Virus record (IMG/VR): IMGVR_UViG_3300036859_000729
Location: 1 to 51,082 of that record
Strand: one strand, 5' to 3'
DNA: 51,082 nt
Origin: a virus
The notes under the pieces are model-generated. The model saw only the letters and a program-made list of their open reading frames with translations. It was not told where the DNA came from and made no database searches. The translations under genes were made by a program, and so were the position numbers. Shown here piece by piece: positions 22,255-28,822 of the stretch (positions within the stretch are counted from its first letter, which is position 1; the number at the start of each line of letters is the position of its first letter).

Positions 22255-22651
22255 CCCTCTGTGCAAGTGCCAACCACCGAGTTGGGACGATCCGCACGAC
22301 TACCTGTGCAGTTGGTGCCAAGAGCAGGCCGACCGCGAGCACACCGGTGCCGACCAGATCGAGGCGCAGCAGGACATCGAAGCCGATAGCGCTCGGTCAG
22401 ATAACAAAGGTCAAAAATCTGTTCTACCCGAAGCGCCGAAGGCCCCTGAGTGGATTCCAGTGTCAGAGCGGTTGCCTGAGCCAGGCCAGCATGTCTTGGC
22501 GTTCTGGCCTGGGATCGAGGGCGATGACGATGTGTTGATGGTTGACTGGCGCAGCAAGGTCACAAGCGAGTGGGTCGAGACAGAGCCAACGCATTGGATG
22601 CATTTACCCGCTGCACCAATTACAGAGGAAGCGCCAAAGGAGACAGAGTGA
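22244..22651 (+). CDS. DUF551-domain protein, 135 aa
   Basis: The C-terminal half matches DUF551: EWIPVSERLPEPGQHVLAFW, then a WRSKVTSEW strand and THWMHLPAAP. The N-terminus has CKCQPPSW and CSWCQEQ cysteine pairs. DUF551 proteins are common phage and prophage cargo of unknown function. It overlaps the previous gene by 11 bases. The tail EEAPKETE sits on the junction repeat that also ends the next gene. Confidence 0.75.
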   Translation: MMISPLCKCQPPSWDDPHDYLCSWCQEQADREHTGADQIEAQQDIEADSARSDNKGQKSVLPEAPKAPEWIPVSERLPEPGQHVLAFWPGIEGDDDVLMVDWRSKVTSEWVETEPTHWMHLPAAPITEEAPKETE

Positions 22652-22896
22652 ACCTCGCAGAACGAATTCGCAAGGCAGCGTTAGGGCCAACGCCGAGAGA
22701 TTCGCAATGGCTGCATGGGTGGGTTGGCATTCACACTGCAGAGCACAAGGCGCTGATTGAACACATCGGATTCAAAACCCCGGGGGTAACGGCATTCACT
22801 AATCGCGGCATCAACGAAAACGTGCGCCGAATGTTCCTGCTGTTCGTCGCTGAAGCAATCGGGGAATCAGGCGAAGCGCCGAAGGAGAGAGAGTGA
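22648..22896 (+). CDS. Small accessory protein, 82 aa
   Basis: The GTG overlaps the previous stop behind AAAGGAGACAGA. The product (MNLAERIRKAALGPTPRDSQ) is mostly helical with a central HGWVGIHTAEHKALIEHIGF segment. It ends SGEAPKERE, nearly the same tail as its neighbour, encoded over the repeated junction sequence. No family is recognised. Confidence 0.65.
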   Translation: MNLAERIRKAALGPTPRDSQWLHGWVGIHTAEHKALIEHIGFKTPGVTAFTNRGINENVRRMFLLFVAEAIGESGEAPKERE

Positions 22897-23162
22897 CCGG
22901 CTGTCCAATTTACTGCGCTTACTGTCAGCGCCCAATCGGTGGGTCGGCTGTGTGGTGCGGCTCGTTTCCGTACCACGAGGAATGCACGCGCGGGCCTGCT
23001 TATCAGCCGCGCTACTACACCCCGGTCGGAGCGGGCGACGGCAACACGTTCATCCCGCGACAACTTACCGAAGCCGAAGTGCGCCGCATCGTTCGCGAAG
23101 AACTTGCACGCATGGAATCAGGCGAGAGCGCACCTACTGCCCAACCAACGGAGAAATCATGA
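22893..23162 (+). CDS. Small zinc-finger accessory protein, 89 aa
   Basis: GTG start overlapping the previous stop. The N-terminus reads CPIYCAYCQRPIGGSAVWCG, followed by YHEEC, a Cys/His set typical of a treble-clef zinc finger. The C-terminal half is a helix (LTEAEVRRIVREELARMESG). It ends on the GAGAGCGCACCTACTG repeat. It may be an adaptor binding a host factor. Confidence 0.65.
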   Translation: MTGCPIYCAYCQRPIGGSAVWCGSFPYHEECTRGPAYQPRYYTPVGAGDGNTFIPRQLTEAEVRRIVREELARMESGESAPTAQPTEKS

Positions 23163-23368
23163 GCGTCCGAATCAAGGCAGAGCAAGTCGTCAGGATCATC
23201 GAGCAAGGCTTGTCAGGTGGCTGGCAGTACGAAGCCAGCTACCGACACACGCTGCAGTCGATGATCCACGATCTTGCTGGTGCAAACCTGCCACCCGAGT
23301 GCAGCCTATCAGCGGCCACGAACTACCTGCTCATGTTGTGGCTTGCTCGCGGCAGCTACGCCGAGTGA
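23159..23368 (+). CDS. Small helical accessory protein, 69 aa
   Basis: ATGA overlap. The product (MSVRIKAEQVVRIIEQGLSG) is compact and helical, with GWQYEASYRHTLQSMIHDLA in the middle and LMLWLARGSYAE at the end. No motif is visible. The following 33 bases before the next gene contain a copy of the GAGAGCGCACCTACTG repeat, showing that a gene or gene end was lost or recombined there. Confidence 0.6.
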   Translation: MSVRIKAEQVVRIIEQGLSGGWQYEASYRHTLQSMIHDLAGANLPPECSLSAATNYLLMLWLARGSYAE

Positions 23369-23401
23369 TGGGCGAGAGCGCACCTACTGGTAGCCAGACC
23401 A

Positions 23402-23605
23402 ATGGTTGAACGCATTGACCCGGATCGCATTGAAGTGCTCGGCGGCGAGCCCGGCGACAAGGAGCGCTTTCTGCGCAGCGACTACCTGATCCGCAGCGGC
23501 ATGTGCCCCAACGGCCACGGGTTGATGACTCTTGGCGGCTGGGGGCAGGAGTGCCCGACGTGCGGCTTTACGTGCAACACGCTACCTGAGTTGGACGCGC
23601 AATGA
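23402..23605 (+). CDS. Small zinc-ribbon protein, 67 aa
   Basis: The start MVERIDPDRIEVLGGEPGDK is followed by FLRSDYLIRSGMCPNGHG, with CPNGHG and CPTCGF pairs that make a zinc ribbon. It overlaps the next gene by 4 bases. The function is unknown; small phage zinc ribbons often bind host transcription or nuclease complexes. Confidence 0.65.
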   Translation: MVERIDPDRIEVLGGEPGDKERFLRSDYLIRSGMCPNGHGLMTLGGWGQECPTCGFTCNTLPELDAQ

Positions 23606-23838
23606 ACCACATCACCGTTGTCGCACACGGGGCGCCCGGCTCATTCGTCAGGCGCGTGCAGGAGAACCCAAGCATTGCCGTTGATCTGCTGGACGCATTG
23701 ATGCACGTCCACGCATACGACAGCGCAAGTCTGGGCGCTATCGGCGAAGCGCTTGTGCGCCGTGCCATCCAGCAGGCAACCGAAGGCAAACCGTACTACG
23801 GGCCCGAATCGGGCGCACCTACTGGGGACAAGGGCTGA
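23602..23838 (+). CDS. Small accessory protein, 78 aa
   Basis: ATGA overlap. MNHITVVAHGAPGSFVRRVQ is followed by helices (NPSIAVDLLDALMHVHAYDS, LGAIGEALVRRAIQQA) and a Gly/Pro-rich end. It closes the accessory cassette: a promoter and higher-GC sequence begin directly after it. The role is unknown. Confidence 0.6.
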   Translation: MNHITVVAHGAPGSFVRRVQENPSIAVDLLDALMHVHAYDSASLGAIGEALVRRAIQQATEGKPYYGPESGAPTGDKG

Positions 23839-23873
23839 CGCGTCAAACCCACCCGGGCGGGATCACATCTTAC

Positions 23874-23902
23874 TTGACGCACACCCCCACCCATGCCACA
23901 AT
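23874..23902 (+). promoter_or_regulatory. Early promoter P3
   Basis: TTGACG, 17 bases, then CACAAT. The -35 region lies in CACATCTTACTTG (23864-23876), identical to promoter P2. It drives the 210-residue gene at 23974. Confidence 0.7.
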
Positions 23903-23920
23903 TCGATTCGCGGCTCCATC

Positions 23921-23948
23921 GCGGGCATGCCGCAACCCAAATGCCCGC
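23921..23948 (+). promoter_or_regulatory. Leader hairpin upstream of the 23974 gene
   Basis: Exact 8-bp arms GCGGGCAT and ATGCCCGC enclose a 12-base loop. It lies within the 5' leader made from promoter P3, upstream of the AAGGAAAAGCAAC ribosome site. Confidence 0.65.
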
Positions 23949-23973
23949 ATCAACTGACTGAAGGAAAAGCAAC

Positions 23974-24606
23974 ATGGCAAGCGAAGATAACACCGCAACG
24001 GCCCCTGCGAAGGCCAAGACGGAGTACGAGAAGGTCGTGATGGCGGATGGCCGGGAGGTCGAGTTCCCGGGCAAACGCCAGATCTTGAAAACCGTGACGA
24101 TCGATGAGGCCGCTGCGACGGTCGCCGTCCGCTTCGACTTCCGCAACGGCAAGGTGCTGAGCCTCGGCTCCACCGAACTGGGCGCAGTCACGCAGCTGCA
24201 ATCGCTGGGGCACGGCCTGGCGCAGAAGTGCGGCGACGAGGCCGCGGGAGAGAAGAAGATCGACGACATCGTCGCCGCGGTCGAAGACATGATGGGTCGC
24301 CTCCGCAAGGGCGAGTGGAACGTGCCTCGCCAGCCGGGCGACTCGTTCTCCGGCACCAGCGTGGTCATCCGCGCCGTGGCCGAGGTGACGGGCAAGTCGG
24401 CCGAGGACGTGAAGGCGTTCCTGCAGGGCAAGCTGGACAAGGCGAAGGCCGAGGGCAAGGCGCTCTCGCGTCAGGAACTCTACGCCTCGTTCCGCAAGCC
24501 GGGTACGCGGACGGCCGAGGTCATTCGCCGGATCGAGGAAGAGGACGCGGCCGGCAAGACCACCAAGGTCTCGGCAGACGATCTCCTGGGCGAACTCACG
24601 GCGTAG
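23974..24606 (+). CDS. Early phage protein, 210 aa
   Basis: It has its own promoter, leader hairpin and a downstream terminator, so it is a single-gene unit. The N-terminus is Ala/Lys/Glu rich (MASEDNTATAPAKAKTEYEK), then a beta part with VRFDFRNGKVLSLGSTELGA. A helical region (IDDIVAAVEDMMGRLRKGEW) comes before the acidic C-terminal tail SADDLLGELTA. The FDFRNGKV string is familiar from abundant phage proteins of unknown function. Its independent control suggests high early expression. Its tail resembles those of the 13299 and 25803 proteins. Confidence 0.8.
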   Translation: MASEDNTATAPAKAKTEYEKVVMADGREVEFPGKRQILKTVTIDEAAATVAVRFDFRNGKVLSLGSTELGAVTQLQSLGHGLAQKCGDEAAGEKKIDDIVAAVEDMMGRLRKGEWNVPRQPGDSFSGTSVVIRAVAEVTGKSAEDVKAFLQGKLDKAKAEGKALSRQELYASFRKPGTRTAEVIRRIEEEDAAGKTTKVSADDLLGELTA

Positions 24607-24864
24607 GCTCGGAGTCTGCGGAAAGGGGAGGGCCCGAGGCGCCCCTTTTCGGAGGCTCTCGCAGCTCAGTGCTAGCAACCACAGGCTGATGCCGCCGGTT
24701 GCAGGCGACTGCGGAGTCCTCAAGTCAGCCGGGCTTTGGTTCGCGAGGCCTTTCTCCCGGCTGGCGGTCGCCGCCCCGAGGGTCGCTCCCTCGGTGGCCG
24801 GTGGCTTGGGCGGGGGTGGTTACAAAGAAAGGTAAGGATTGCCGCAAATTCGGAGACCTCTTAG
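24607..24864 (+). other. Non-coding stretch with terminator and structured sequence
   Basis: No convincing gene is seen. It begins with a terminator hairpin, continues through a GC-rich, potentially folded section with a perfect 7-bp hairpin (CCGAGGG and CCCTCGG, 24776-24794), and ends at the next promoter. A small RNA or a remnant gene is possible. Confidence 0.5.
24622..24649 (+). terminator. Rho-independent terminator candidate after the 23974 gene
   Basis: Arms AAAGGGG (24622-24628) and CCCCTTT (24642-24648) pair around a GC-rich loop able to extend the stem, followed by TTTTC. It lies 16 bases after the stop codon. Confidence 0.65.
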
Positions 24865-24893
24865 TTGACACCGCGGTAATTCACGTGTAATAT
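24865..24893 (+). promoter_or_regulatory. Early/middle promoter P4, consensus sigma70 type
   Basis: TTGACA (24865-24870), 17 bases, TAATAT (24888-24893). Its upstream part CTCTTAG resembles ATCTTAC at P2 and P3. It should drive the replication module beginning at 24938. The -10 box lies inside palindrome copy C. Confidence 0.85.
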
Positions 24894-24911
24894 CGGCGGA
24901 TATTAGACGTG
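24882..24911 (+). promoter_or_regulatory. Dispersed 30-bp palindrome, copy C (operator over P4)
   Basis: CACGTG and GACGTG ends are 24 bp apart, with a perfect inner inverted repeat TAATATC-GGCG-GATATTA. The site covers the -10 box and the expected transcript start, so binding would block initiation. This is the clearest functional clue to the palindrome family. Confidence 0.8.
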
Positions 24912-24937
24912 CATTTCCCCCAAGAAAGGGCCTCGCC

Positions 24938-25174
24938 ATGCCACTCTCCCCCCTCCGTAAGGAGGAACTCCGCCTTCAGAATGAAGAGGCGCGAGAGGCG
25001 ATAGAGAAGGTGCTCCAACTCCTCCGCGCGTCGGGGGTTGCGGAGATAAGCCTCGCCATCACCCTCGCGGGAGTTGCGGCGGCCTACACGAAGGCTCTCC
25101 CTCCTTCCCAACGCATCCCCGTCGCGAGGGCAACGCTCCTTTCCTTCTACAACGCCGCGCGAGGAGACATCTGA
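24938..25174 (+). CDS. Small protein heading the replication operon, 78 aa
   Basis: The start follows CAAGAAAGGGCCTCGCC, another copy of the extended leader. The product (MPLSPLRKEELRLQNEEARE) is helical and charged at first, then Ala/Leu rich (ISLAITLAGVAAAYTKALPP). No motif. As the first gene behind the regulated promoter it may have a regulatory or replication accessory role; this is not shown by the sequence. Confidence 0.65.
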   Translation: MPLSPLRKEELRLQNEEAREAIEKVLQLLRASGVAEISLAITLAGVAAAYTKALPPSQRIPVARATLLSFYNAARGDI

Positions 25175-25467
25175 TGCCTCGCCGCCCCGCTATCACCCCG
25201 AGCGAGAAGCTCACCCTCATGCTCCCCCAGGACGTGCGGGTCCGGCTCGATCTCTTCCTCCACTCCGATCTCCAAGGCCGCGTCCCGGTCGGAGCGTACC
25301 AGCGCTTCTTCACCGCACGCATCCTCGAGTTCTTCGGCGACAAACCCCTCGACCTCGCGCCCTTCCTCGGCTCGCCTCCCGGCGAGTTCGTCGTCCGCGC
25401 TCCGATCGACACGATCGCGAGGCTGCAGGACTATCTCCTCCGCTCCCGCGTCGAGGCCGGCGAATGA
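25174..25467 (+). CDS. Conserved phage protein, 97 aa
   Basis: TGATG overlap with the previous gene. The sequence SEKLTLMLPQDVRVRLDLFL, then GRVPVGAYQRFFTARILEFF, resembles a family often found in proteobacterial phage early regions. Its opening L-x-LPxDVRxRLDL has a ribbon-helix-helix-like look. A role as DNA-binding regulator is possible but unproven. Confidence 0.7.
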   Translation: MPRRPAITPSEKLTLMLPQDVRVRLDLFLHSDLQGRVPVGAYQRFFTARILEFFGDKPLDLAPFLGSPPGEFVVRAPIDTIARLQDYLLRSRVEAGE

Positions 25468-25661
25468 AGTGCAAGTGCGGGGGCACGACCCGCAACCTCG
25501 CGACGCGGGCCACGGCTTACTACATCTCACGTCGACGTGAGTGCAAGCGCTGCCGCATCCGTTTCTCCACCCGTGAGGTGCGAACGGAGGAACTCCTCCT
25601 CCTCCGCGCGGCGATGGAGCAGGTCCGCAAACTTACCACCATGAAAGGACTTGGCAGATGA
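25464..25661 (+). CDS. NrdR/Ogr-like zinc-ribbon protein, 65 aa
   Basis: Paired cysteines CKCGG and RRRECKRCRIRFSTRE make a zinc ribbon very similar to the N-terminal domain of NrdR (RRRECxxCxxRFxTxE). There is no ATP-cone domain. Phage proteins of this type, such as Ogr/Delta, activate late genes by contacting RNA polymerase. That is one possible role here, in a phage with no other obvious late activator. Confidence 0.65.
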   Translation: MKCKCGGTTRNLATRATAYYISRRRECKRCRIRFSTREVRTEELLLLRAAMEQVRKLTTMKGLGR

Positions 25662-25816
25662 TTTGCTTCGGGCTTTCCCTTCTCTCCTTTGCCCTCTCCC
25701 TCCTCTCCCTCTACTCCGCAATTCGCGCGTGGAGGATGGCGACGGTGGCGAAGCGCCTCTCGCTCGAGGCCCTCGAAACCCTGAAATATTGGAGACCCAC
25801 CCATGCAGATGAGTAG
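25658..25816 (+). CDS. Small membrane protein, 52 aa
   Basis: The start overlaps the previous stop (ATGA). MICFGLSLLSFALSLLSLYS is a single hydrophobic span, followed by a basic amphipathic helix (IRAWRMATVAKRLSLEALET). The end overlaps the start of the next gene by 14 bases. The tight packing supports a genuine gene despite its size. Confidence 0.6.
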   Translation: MICFGLSLLSFALSLLSLYSAIRAWRMATVAKRLSLEALETLKYWRPTHADE

Positions 25817-26021
25817 TGAAATTCAGGCGAAGGTTGCCATGTGGCGACGGAAGTCGATCGAGGGAACCCTCTCCCCCGAAGAGATGCGCGAGGCGGTCGA
25901 TCTCCTTCGGGCGGGGAGGACCTCCGCCGCGATGACGGCCGCCGCCGCGAAGAAGAGAACGAAGGCCGCCAAGGCGATTGTCTCGGCGGATGACTTGCTT
26001 GACGAACTGGGAGGCCTCTAA
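25803..26021 (+). CDS. Conserved small phage protein with SADDLL tail, 72 aa
   Basis: GGAGA before the ATG marks the start; a second ATG two codons later is possible. The sequence (WRRKSIEGTLSPEEMREAVD, LLRAGRTSAA, KKRTKAAK) ends SADDLLDELGGL. This small protein type is widespread next to phage recombination genes. The C-terminal motif matches that of the 23974 protein. A peptide that binds a replication or transcription partner is a reasonable guess. Confidence 0.7.
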   Translation: MQMSSEIQAKVAMWRRKSIEGTLSPEEMREAVDLLRAGRTSAAMTAAAAKKRTKAAKAIVSADDLLDELGGL

Positions 26022-26022
26022 C

Positions 26023-26268
26023 ATGATGCAATCGATTTGCGGGAACTGCAAGTGGTACAACCACACCGAGGAGATGCCGGATGGCTTCGGCCACTGCCAC
26101 CTCAACCCCCCGCAACTTTCCCACGTCCTCGTCCCCGTGCAGCAGCAGAACATCGCGATGGCACAGCAGAGCCGCGGCCTCACCCTCCAGGACTTCACCG
26201 GCTGGCCTGTCGTGAAGTTCCGTGACTTCTGCGGCCAGTATGGACCCAAAATCACCCTGGTGCAATAG
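26023..26268 (+). CDS. Cys-rich phage protein, 81 aa
   Basis: The start MMQSICGNCKWYN contains a CGNCKWY pair, followed by HCHLNPP and a late FCGQY. Together these suggest a metal site. The CxNCxxY, C-LNPP and WP-x-V strings are familiar from short phage proteins of unknown function. It lies one base after the previous stop and two before the nuclease gene. Confidence 0.7.
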   Translation: MMQSICGNCKWYNHTEEMPDGFGHCHLNPPQLSHVLVPVQQQNIAMAQQSRGLTLQDFTGWPVVKFRDFCGQYGPKITLVQ

Positions 26269-26270
26269 CC

Positions 26271-27188
26271 ATGAACCAAGACATCGTACCTTTCCCCGAG
26301 GTGGTTGACTCCACCATGATTGCGGAATTCCGCGCTTGCCCGTGGAAGTTCTTCACCACCTACCTCCAACACTGGAAGACGCGGAACCTCTCCGTCCATC
26401 TCCACGCAGGGGCGGCATTCGCCCGAGGCCTGGAGGTGGGGAGGAAGGCGTTCTGGGACCAGGGGTTCCCGGAGCAAGAGGCCATCGCCCTCGGGATGGG
26501 GGCACTCCTCACCGCCTACGGTGACTTCGAATGCCCGGAGGACTCTCCCAAGAGCGCCGACCGGATGGCCGCGGCCTACGAATACTCCATGTCGATGTAC
26601 CCCATGTCGCAGGAGAGGATGCCCCCGATCCGCCTCGGCGACAAGCATGCCATCGAGTTCTCGTTCGTCGAGCCCCTCGACTTCCTCCACCCCACGACCG
26701 GCCAGCCCGTCCTCTACTCCGGCCGCTACGACCAGATTGTGGAGTACGCGGGCCAGCCCTTCGGGTTCGATGACAAGACAACCGGGTCGATGGGCGCAGC
26801 GTGGCCGAAGCAGTGGGACCTCCGCTCCCAATTCACCGCCTATTGTTGGGGAGCCAGACGCGCCAAGATCCCCGTCGCCGGCTTCATCGTTCGGGGGACG
26901 GGCATCCTCAAGACCAAGTTCGACACGCAGCAAGCCATCACCTATCGCGCTGAGTGGCAAATCGAACAGTGGATGGAAACCCTCCTCCAAGATCTCCGCG
27001 ACATGCAGACGTATTGGGAAAGAGGGTTCTGGAAACGAAACCTCTCCGAGTCCTGCAACGCGTATGGCGGGTGCGGGTATAAGAAGGTTTGCCAGAGCCA
27101 AGACCCAGGGCCGTGGCTCGCCGTGGACTTCGCGCGGAGGGTTTGGAACCCGATCCTCAGGGAGGAGAGGGAATGGGTGGAGGTGTGA
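26271..27188 (+). CDS. Cas4/RecB-like PD-(D/E)XK exonuclease, 305 aa
   Basis: Motifs run in the order of this nuclease superfamily: an N-terminal FRACPWKFF, the core GRYDQIVEYAGQPFGFDDKT with its Asp and D-x-K residues, and QFTAYCWGARR corresponding to the Q-x-x-x-Y helix. The terminal cysteines CNAYGGCGYKKVC may bind an iron-sulfur cluster together with the Cys in FRACPW. It should act as a 5'-3' or end-resecting DNA nuclease in recombination or replication, partnered with the Sak4-like ATPase nearby. Confidence 0.85.
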   Translation: MNQDIVPFPEVVDSTMIAEFRACPWKFFTTYLQHWKTRNLSVHLHAGAAFARGLEVGRKAFWDQGFPEQEAIALGMGALLTAYGDFECPEDSPKSADRMAAAYEYSMSMYPMSQERMPPIRLGDKHAIEFSFVEPLDFLHPTTGQPVLYSGRYDQIVEYAGQPFGFDDKTTGSMGAAWPKQWDLRSQFTAYCWGARRAKIPVAGFIVRGTGILKTKFDTQQAITYRAEWQIEQWMETLLQDLRDMQTYWERGFWKRNLSESCNAYGGCGYKKVCQSQDPGPWLAVDFARRVWNPILREEREWVEV

Positions 27189-27631
27189 GCCGGGCATTCG
27201 AGGATGCGTTCAATCTGCTGTGTGATCGGCAGGTAGGCAACGGAATGAGTCGCAAGGTGTTCACAAGTGTCTTGCTGCCGGAGTGCGTAATTAAAGTCGA
27301 AGACGACGCACACCGATTCCAGAATGTTGTGGAATGGGAAACTTGGAATCGCATCAAGTACACGCCGGCGAGCCGCTGGTTTGCTGAATGCAAGTGGATC
27401 AGCCCCAACGGCATCGTGCTGATCATGGAACGCACTTTGCCGCCGCGTGCCGAGGACTTTCCGAAACGAATGCCAGTGTTCCTGAGTGACTTCAAGCGCA
27501 CGAACTATGGTATGGCGAAGTCCAAGGGGAAGAAACAGTGGCTCGTGTGCCACGATTACGGCACCCACCTCCTGTGGCAAGAAGGCTGCCACACCAAGCG
27601 AACCAAAAACGCAGACTGGTGGGATGAGTGA
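27173..27631 (+). CDS. Miniature protein-kinase-like protein, 152 aa
   Basis: The start follows GGAGGAGAGGGA. The order of motifs recalls a protein kinase core: VIKVE (Lys 41), VVEWETW (Glu 54 or 56), a hinge-like GIVLIMERT (80-88), DFKRTNYG (Asp 106, Lys 108, Asn 111) and HDYG (Asp 128 to Gly 130). This is DLKxxN then DFG spacing in a protein about half normal length. The activation segment and the C-lobe after DYG are nearly absent. It may phosphorylate a host or phage protein, or bind nucleotide without catalysis. Codon use is lower in GC than its neighbours. Confidence 0.55.
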   Translation: MGGGVSRAFEDAFNLLCDRQVGNGMSRKVFTSVLLPECVIKVEDDAHRFQNVVEWETWNRIKYTPASRWFAECKWISPNGIVLIMERTLPPRAEDFPKRMPVFLSDFKRTNYGMAKSKGKKQWLVCHDYGTHLLWQEGCHTKRTKNADWWDE

Positions 27632-28011
27632 TGGCTCGCTGGCCCGTCACCTACTTCCTCTTCGACCGCGTCTTCGACACCGGGGAGATTGAATCCGACT
27701 CTCCCCCGGATTCCCTCGCCTATTTCTGCGCCTCGTGCGGGCGGGTCTGGGGCCGGGCCTACATCGAAGGCACGACGTGGCACCAACGCACGACGCCCTG
27801 CGAGCGGCACTGGAAAACCGGGGTAGCTGACTGGGCGACGGTGCCCGGCTCCTTCCTCCCCTTCTCCATCGGGTGGTGGAGTGTGGAAGTCTCGACCATG
27901 TTCTGGGCAGCCACACTCGACTACCTTCCTCCCAAAGTTCTTAGCCGCGAGCTTCGGCTCGCATTACTTGAGGTAGAACGAAGTGAGCACACTGAAATTA
28001 GCGGGACCTAA
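27631..28011 (+). CDS. Zinc-ribbon-containing protein, 126 aa
   Basis: TGATG overlap with the kinase-like gene; a GTG one codon earlier is possible. The protein contains YFCASCGRVWGRAYIEG and a CERHW pair, consistent with one zinc site. The C-terminal third is hydrophobic and Trp-rich (FSIGWWSVEVSTMFWAATLD). It overlaps the Sak4-like gene by 29 bases. No family is recognised. Confidence 0.65.
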   Translation: MARWPVTYFLFDRVFDTGEIESDSPPDSLAYFCASCGRVWGRAYIEGTTWHQRTTPCERHWKTGVADWATVPGSFLPFSIGWWSVEVSTMFWAATLDYLPPKVLSRELRLALLEVERSEHTEISGT

Positions 28012-28822
28012 GGTCCTTCTCCTCGGCGCCGCCGGGACGGGGAAGTCCTATTCCATCGGAACCCTCGTCGACTGGGCGGAGAAGAATGGATTCCACTGCC
28101 ACGTCATCTACACGGAGAACTCGCTGGAGACTCTCCTCGGTTACTGGCTCGACCGGGGGAAAGAGGTGCCGAAGTCCCTCGCTTGGCACGTAAACATCGT
28201 CCCTGCCCTCCCTCTCGACTCCCTCATCAAGGGGGCGAAGGACTCCGGCATGATGTCGTACAAGCAGCTCACCGAGATGACGGACCCCGACCGGATGAAG
28301 AACAATCCGTGGGAGAAGTTCCTCCGCCTCCTCACCGACGTGCCAGATGACAGGACGGGGGCGAAGTTCGGGAGTATCGACACGTGGGACAACCGCAAGA
28401 TCCTCGTCATCGACTCCCTTACCGAGGCGGCGAATGCGGCGTTCAGGATGCAGACGGGGAACAAACCTACCGCCTCGCCGCCTGAGTACCAGGTTGCCCA
28501 GAACAACTTCTACAACTGGCTCCGCTACATGGCGCAGAGTCTCAGGTGTACCTTCGTCATGACGGGCCACCCGCAGCGGCAGATGAACGAACTCACCGGT
28601 GCGCAGAACGTCACGACCTCGGCGATCGGGAAGGCGTTGGGGGAGGATATCCCCCGCCAGTTCTCCGAGGTGGTGTGGTGCCGCCGGGAGGGTGTCTCGT
28701 GGGTTTGGGACAACATGACTTCGGGCATCGACACGAAGAAGAGGTATCTCCCTCTCTCCGCGAAGATTCTCCCCGACTTCGCTCAGATCATGGACCCGTG
28801 GATGAAGAGGGCGGTGGTATGA
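27983..28822 (+). CDS. RecA-fold recombination ATPase, Sak4-like, 279 aa
   Basis: The GTG start overlaps the preceding gene. Walker A is GAAGTGKS (residues 15-22), and Walker B is KILVIDSLTEA around residue 140. A TFVMTGHPQRQ strand follows. These features and size match phage Sak4-type single-strand annealing or recombinase ATPases that work with SSB. Its neighbours, a nuclease upstream and an SSB-tailed protein and DUF669-like protein downstream, are the usual partners in such recombination modules. Confidence 0.85.
   Translation: MSTLKLAGPKVLLLGAAGTGKSYSIGTLVDWAEKNGFHCHVIYTENSLETLLGYWLDRGKEVPKSLAWHVNIVPALPLDSLIKGAKDSGMMSYKQLTEMTDPDRMKNNPWEKFLRLLTDVPDDRTGAKFGSIDTWDNRKILVIDSLTEAANAAFRMQTGNKPTASPPEYQVAQNNFYNWLRYMAQSLRCTFVMTGHPQRQMNELTGAQNVTTSAIGKALGEDIPRQFSEVVWCRREGVSWVWDNMTSGIDTKKRYLPLSAKILPDFAQIMDPWMKRAVV

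Noticed and set aside
24651-24765. tRNA-like look (CAGCTCAGTGCTAGC and GGTTCG strings)
   Set aside because: The acceptor ends do not pair, the D- and T-arm spacing is wrong and the span is too long for a normal tRNA.
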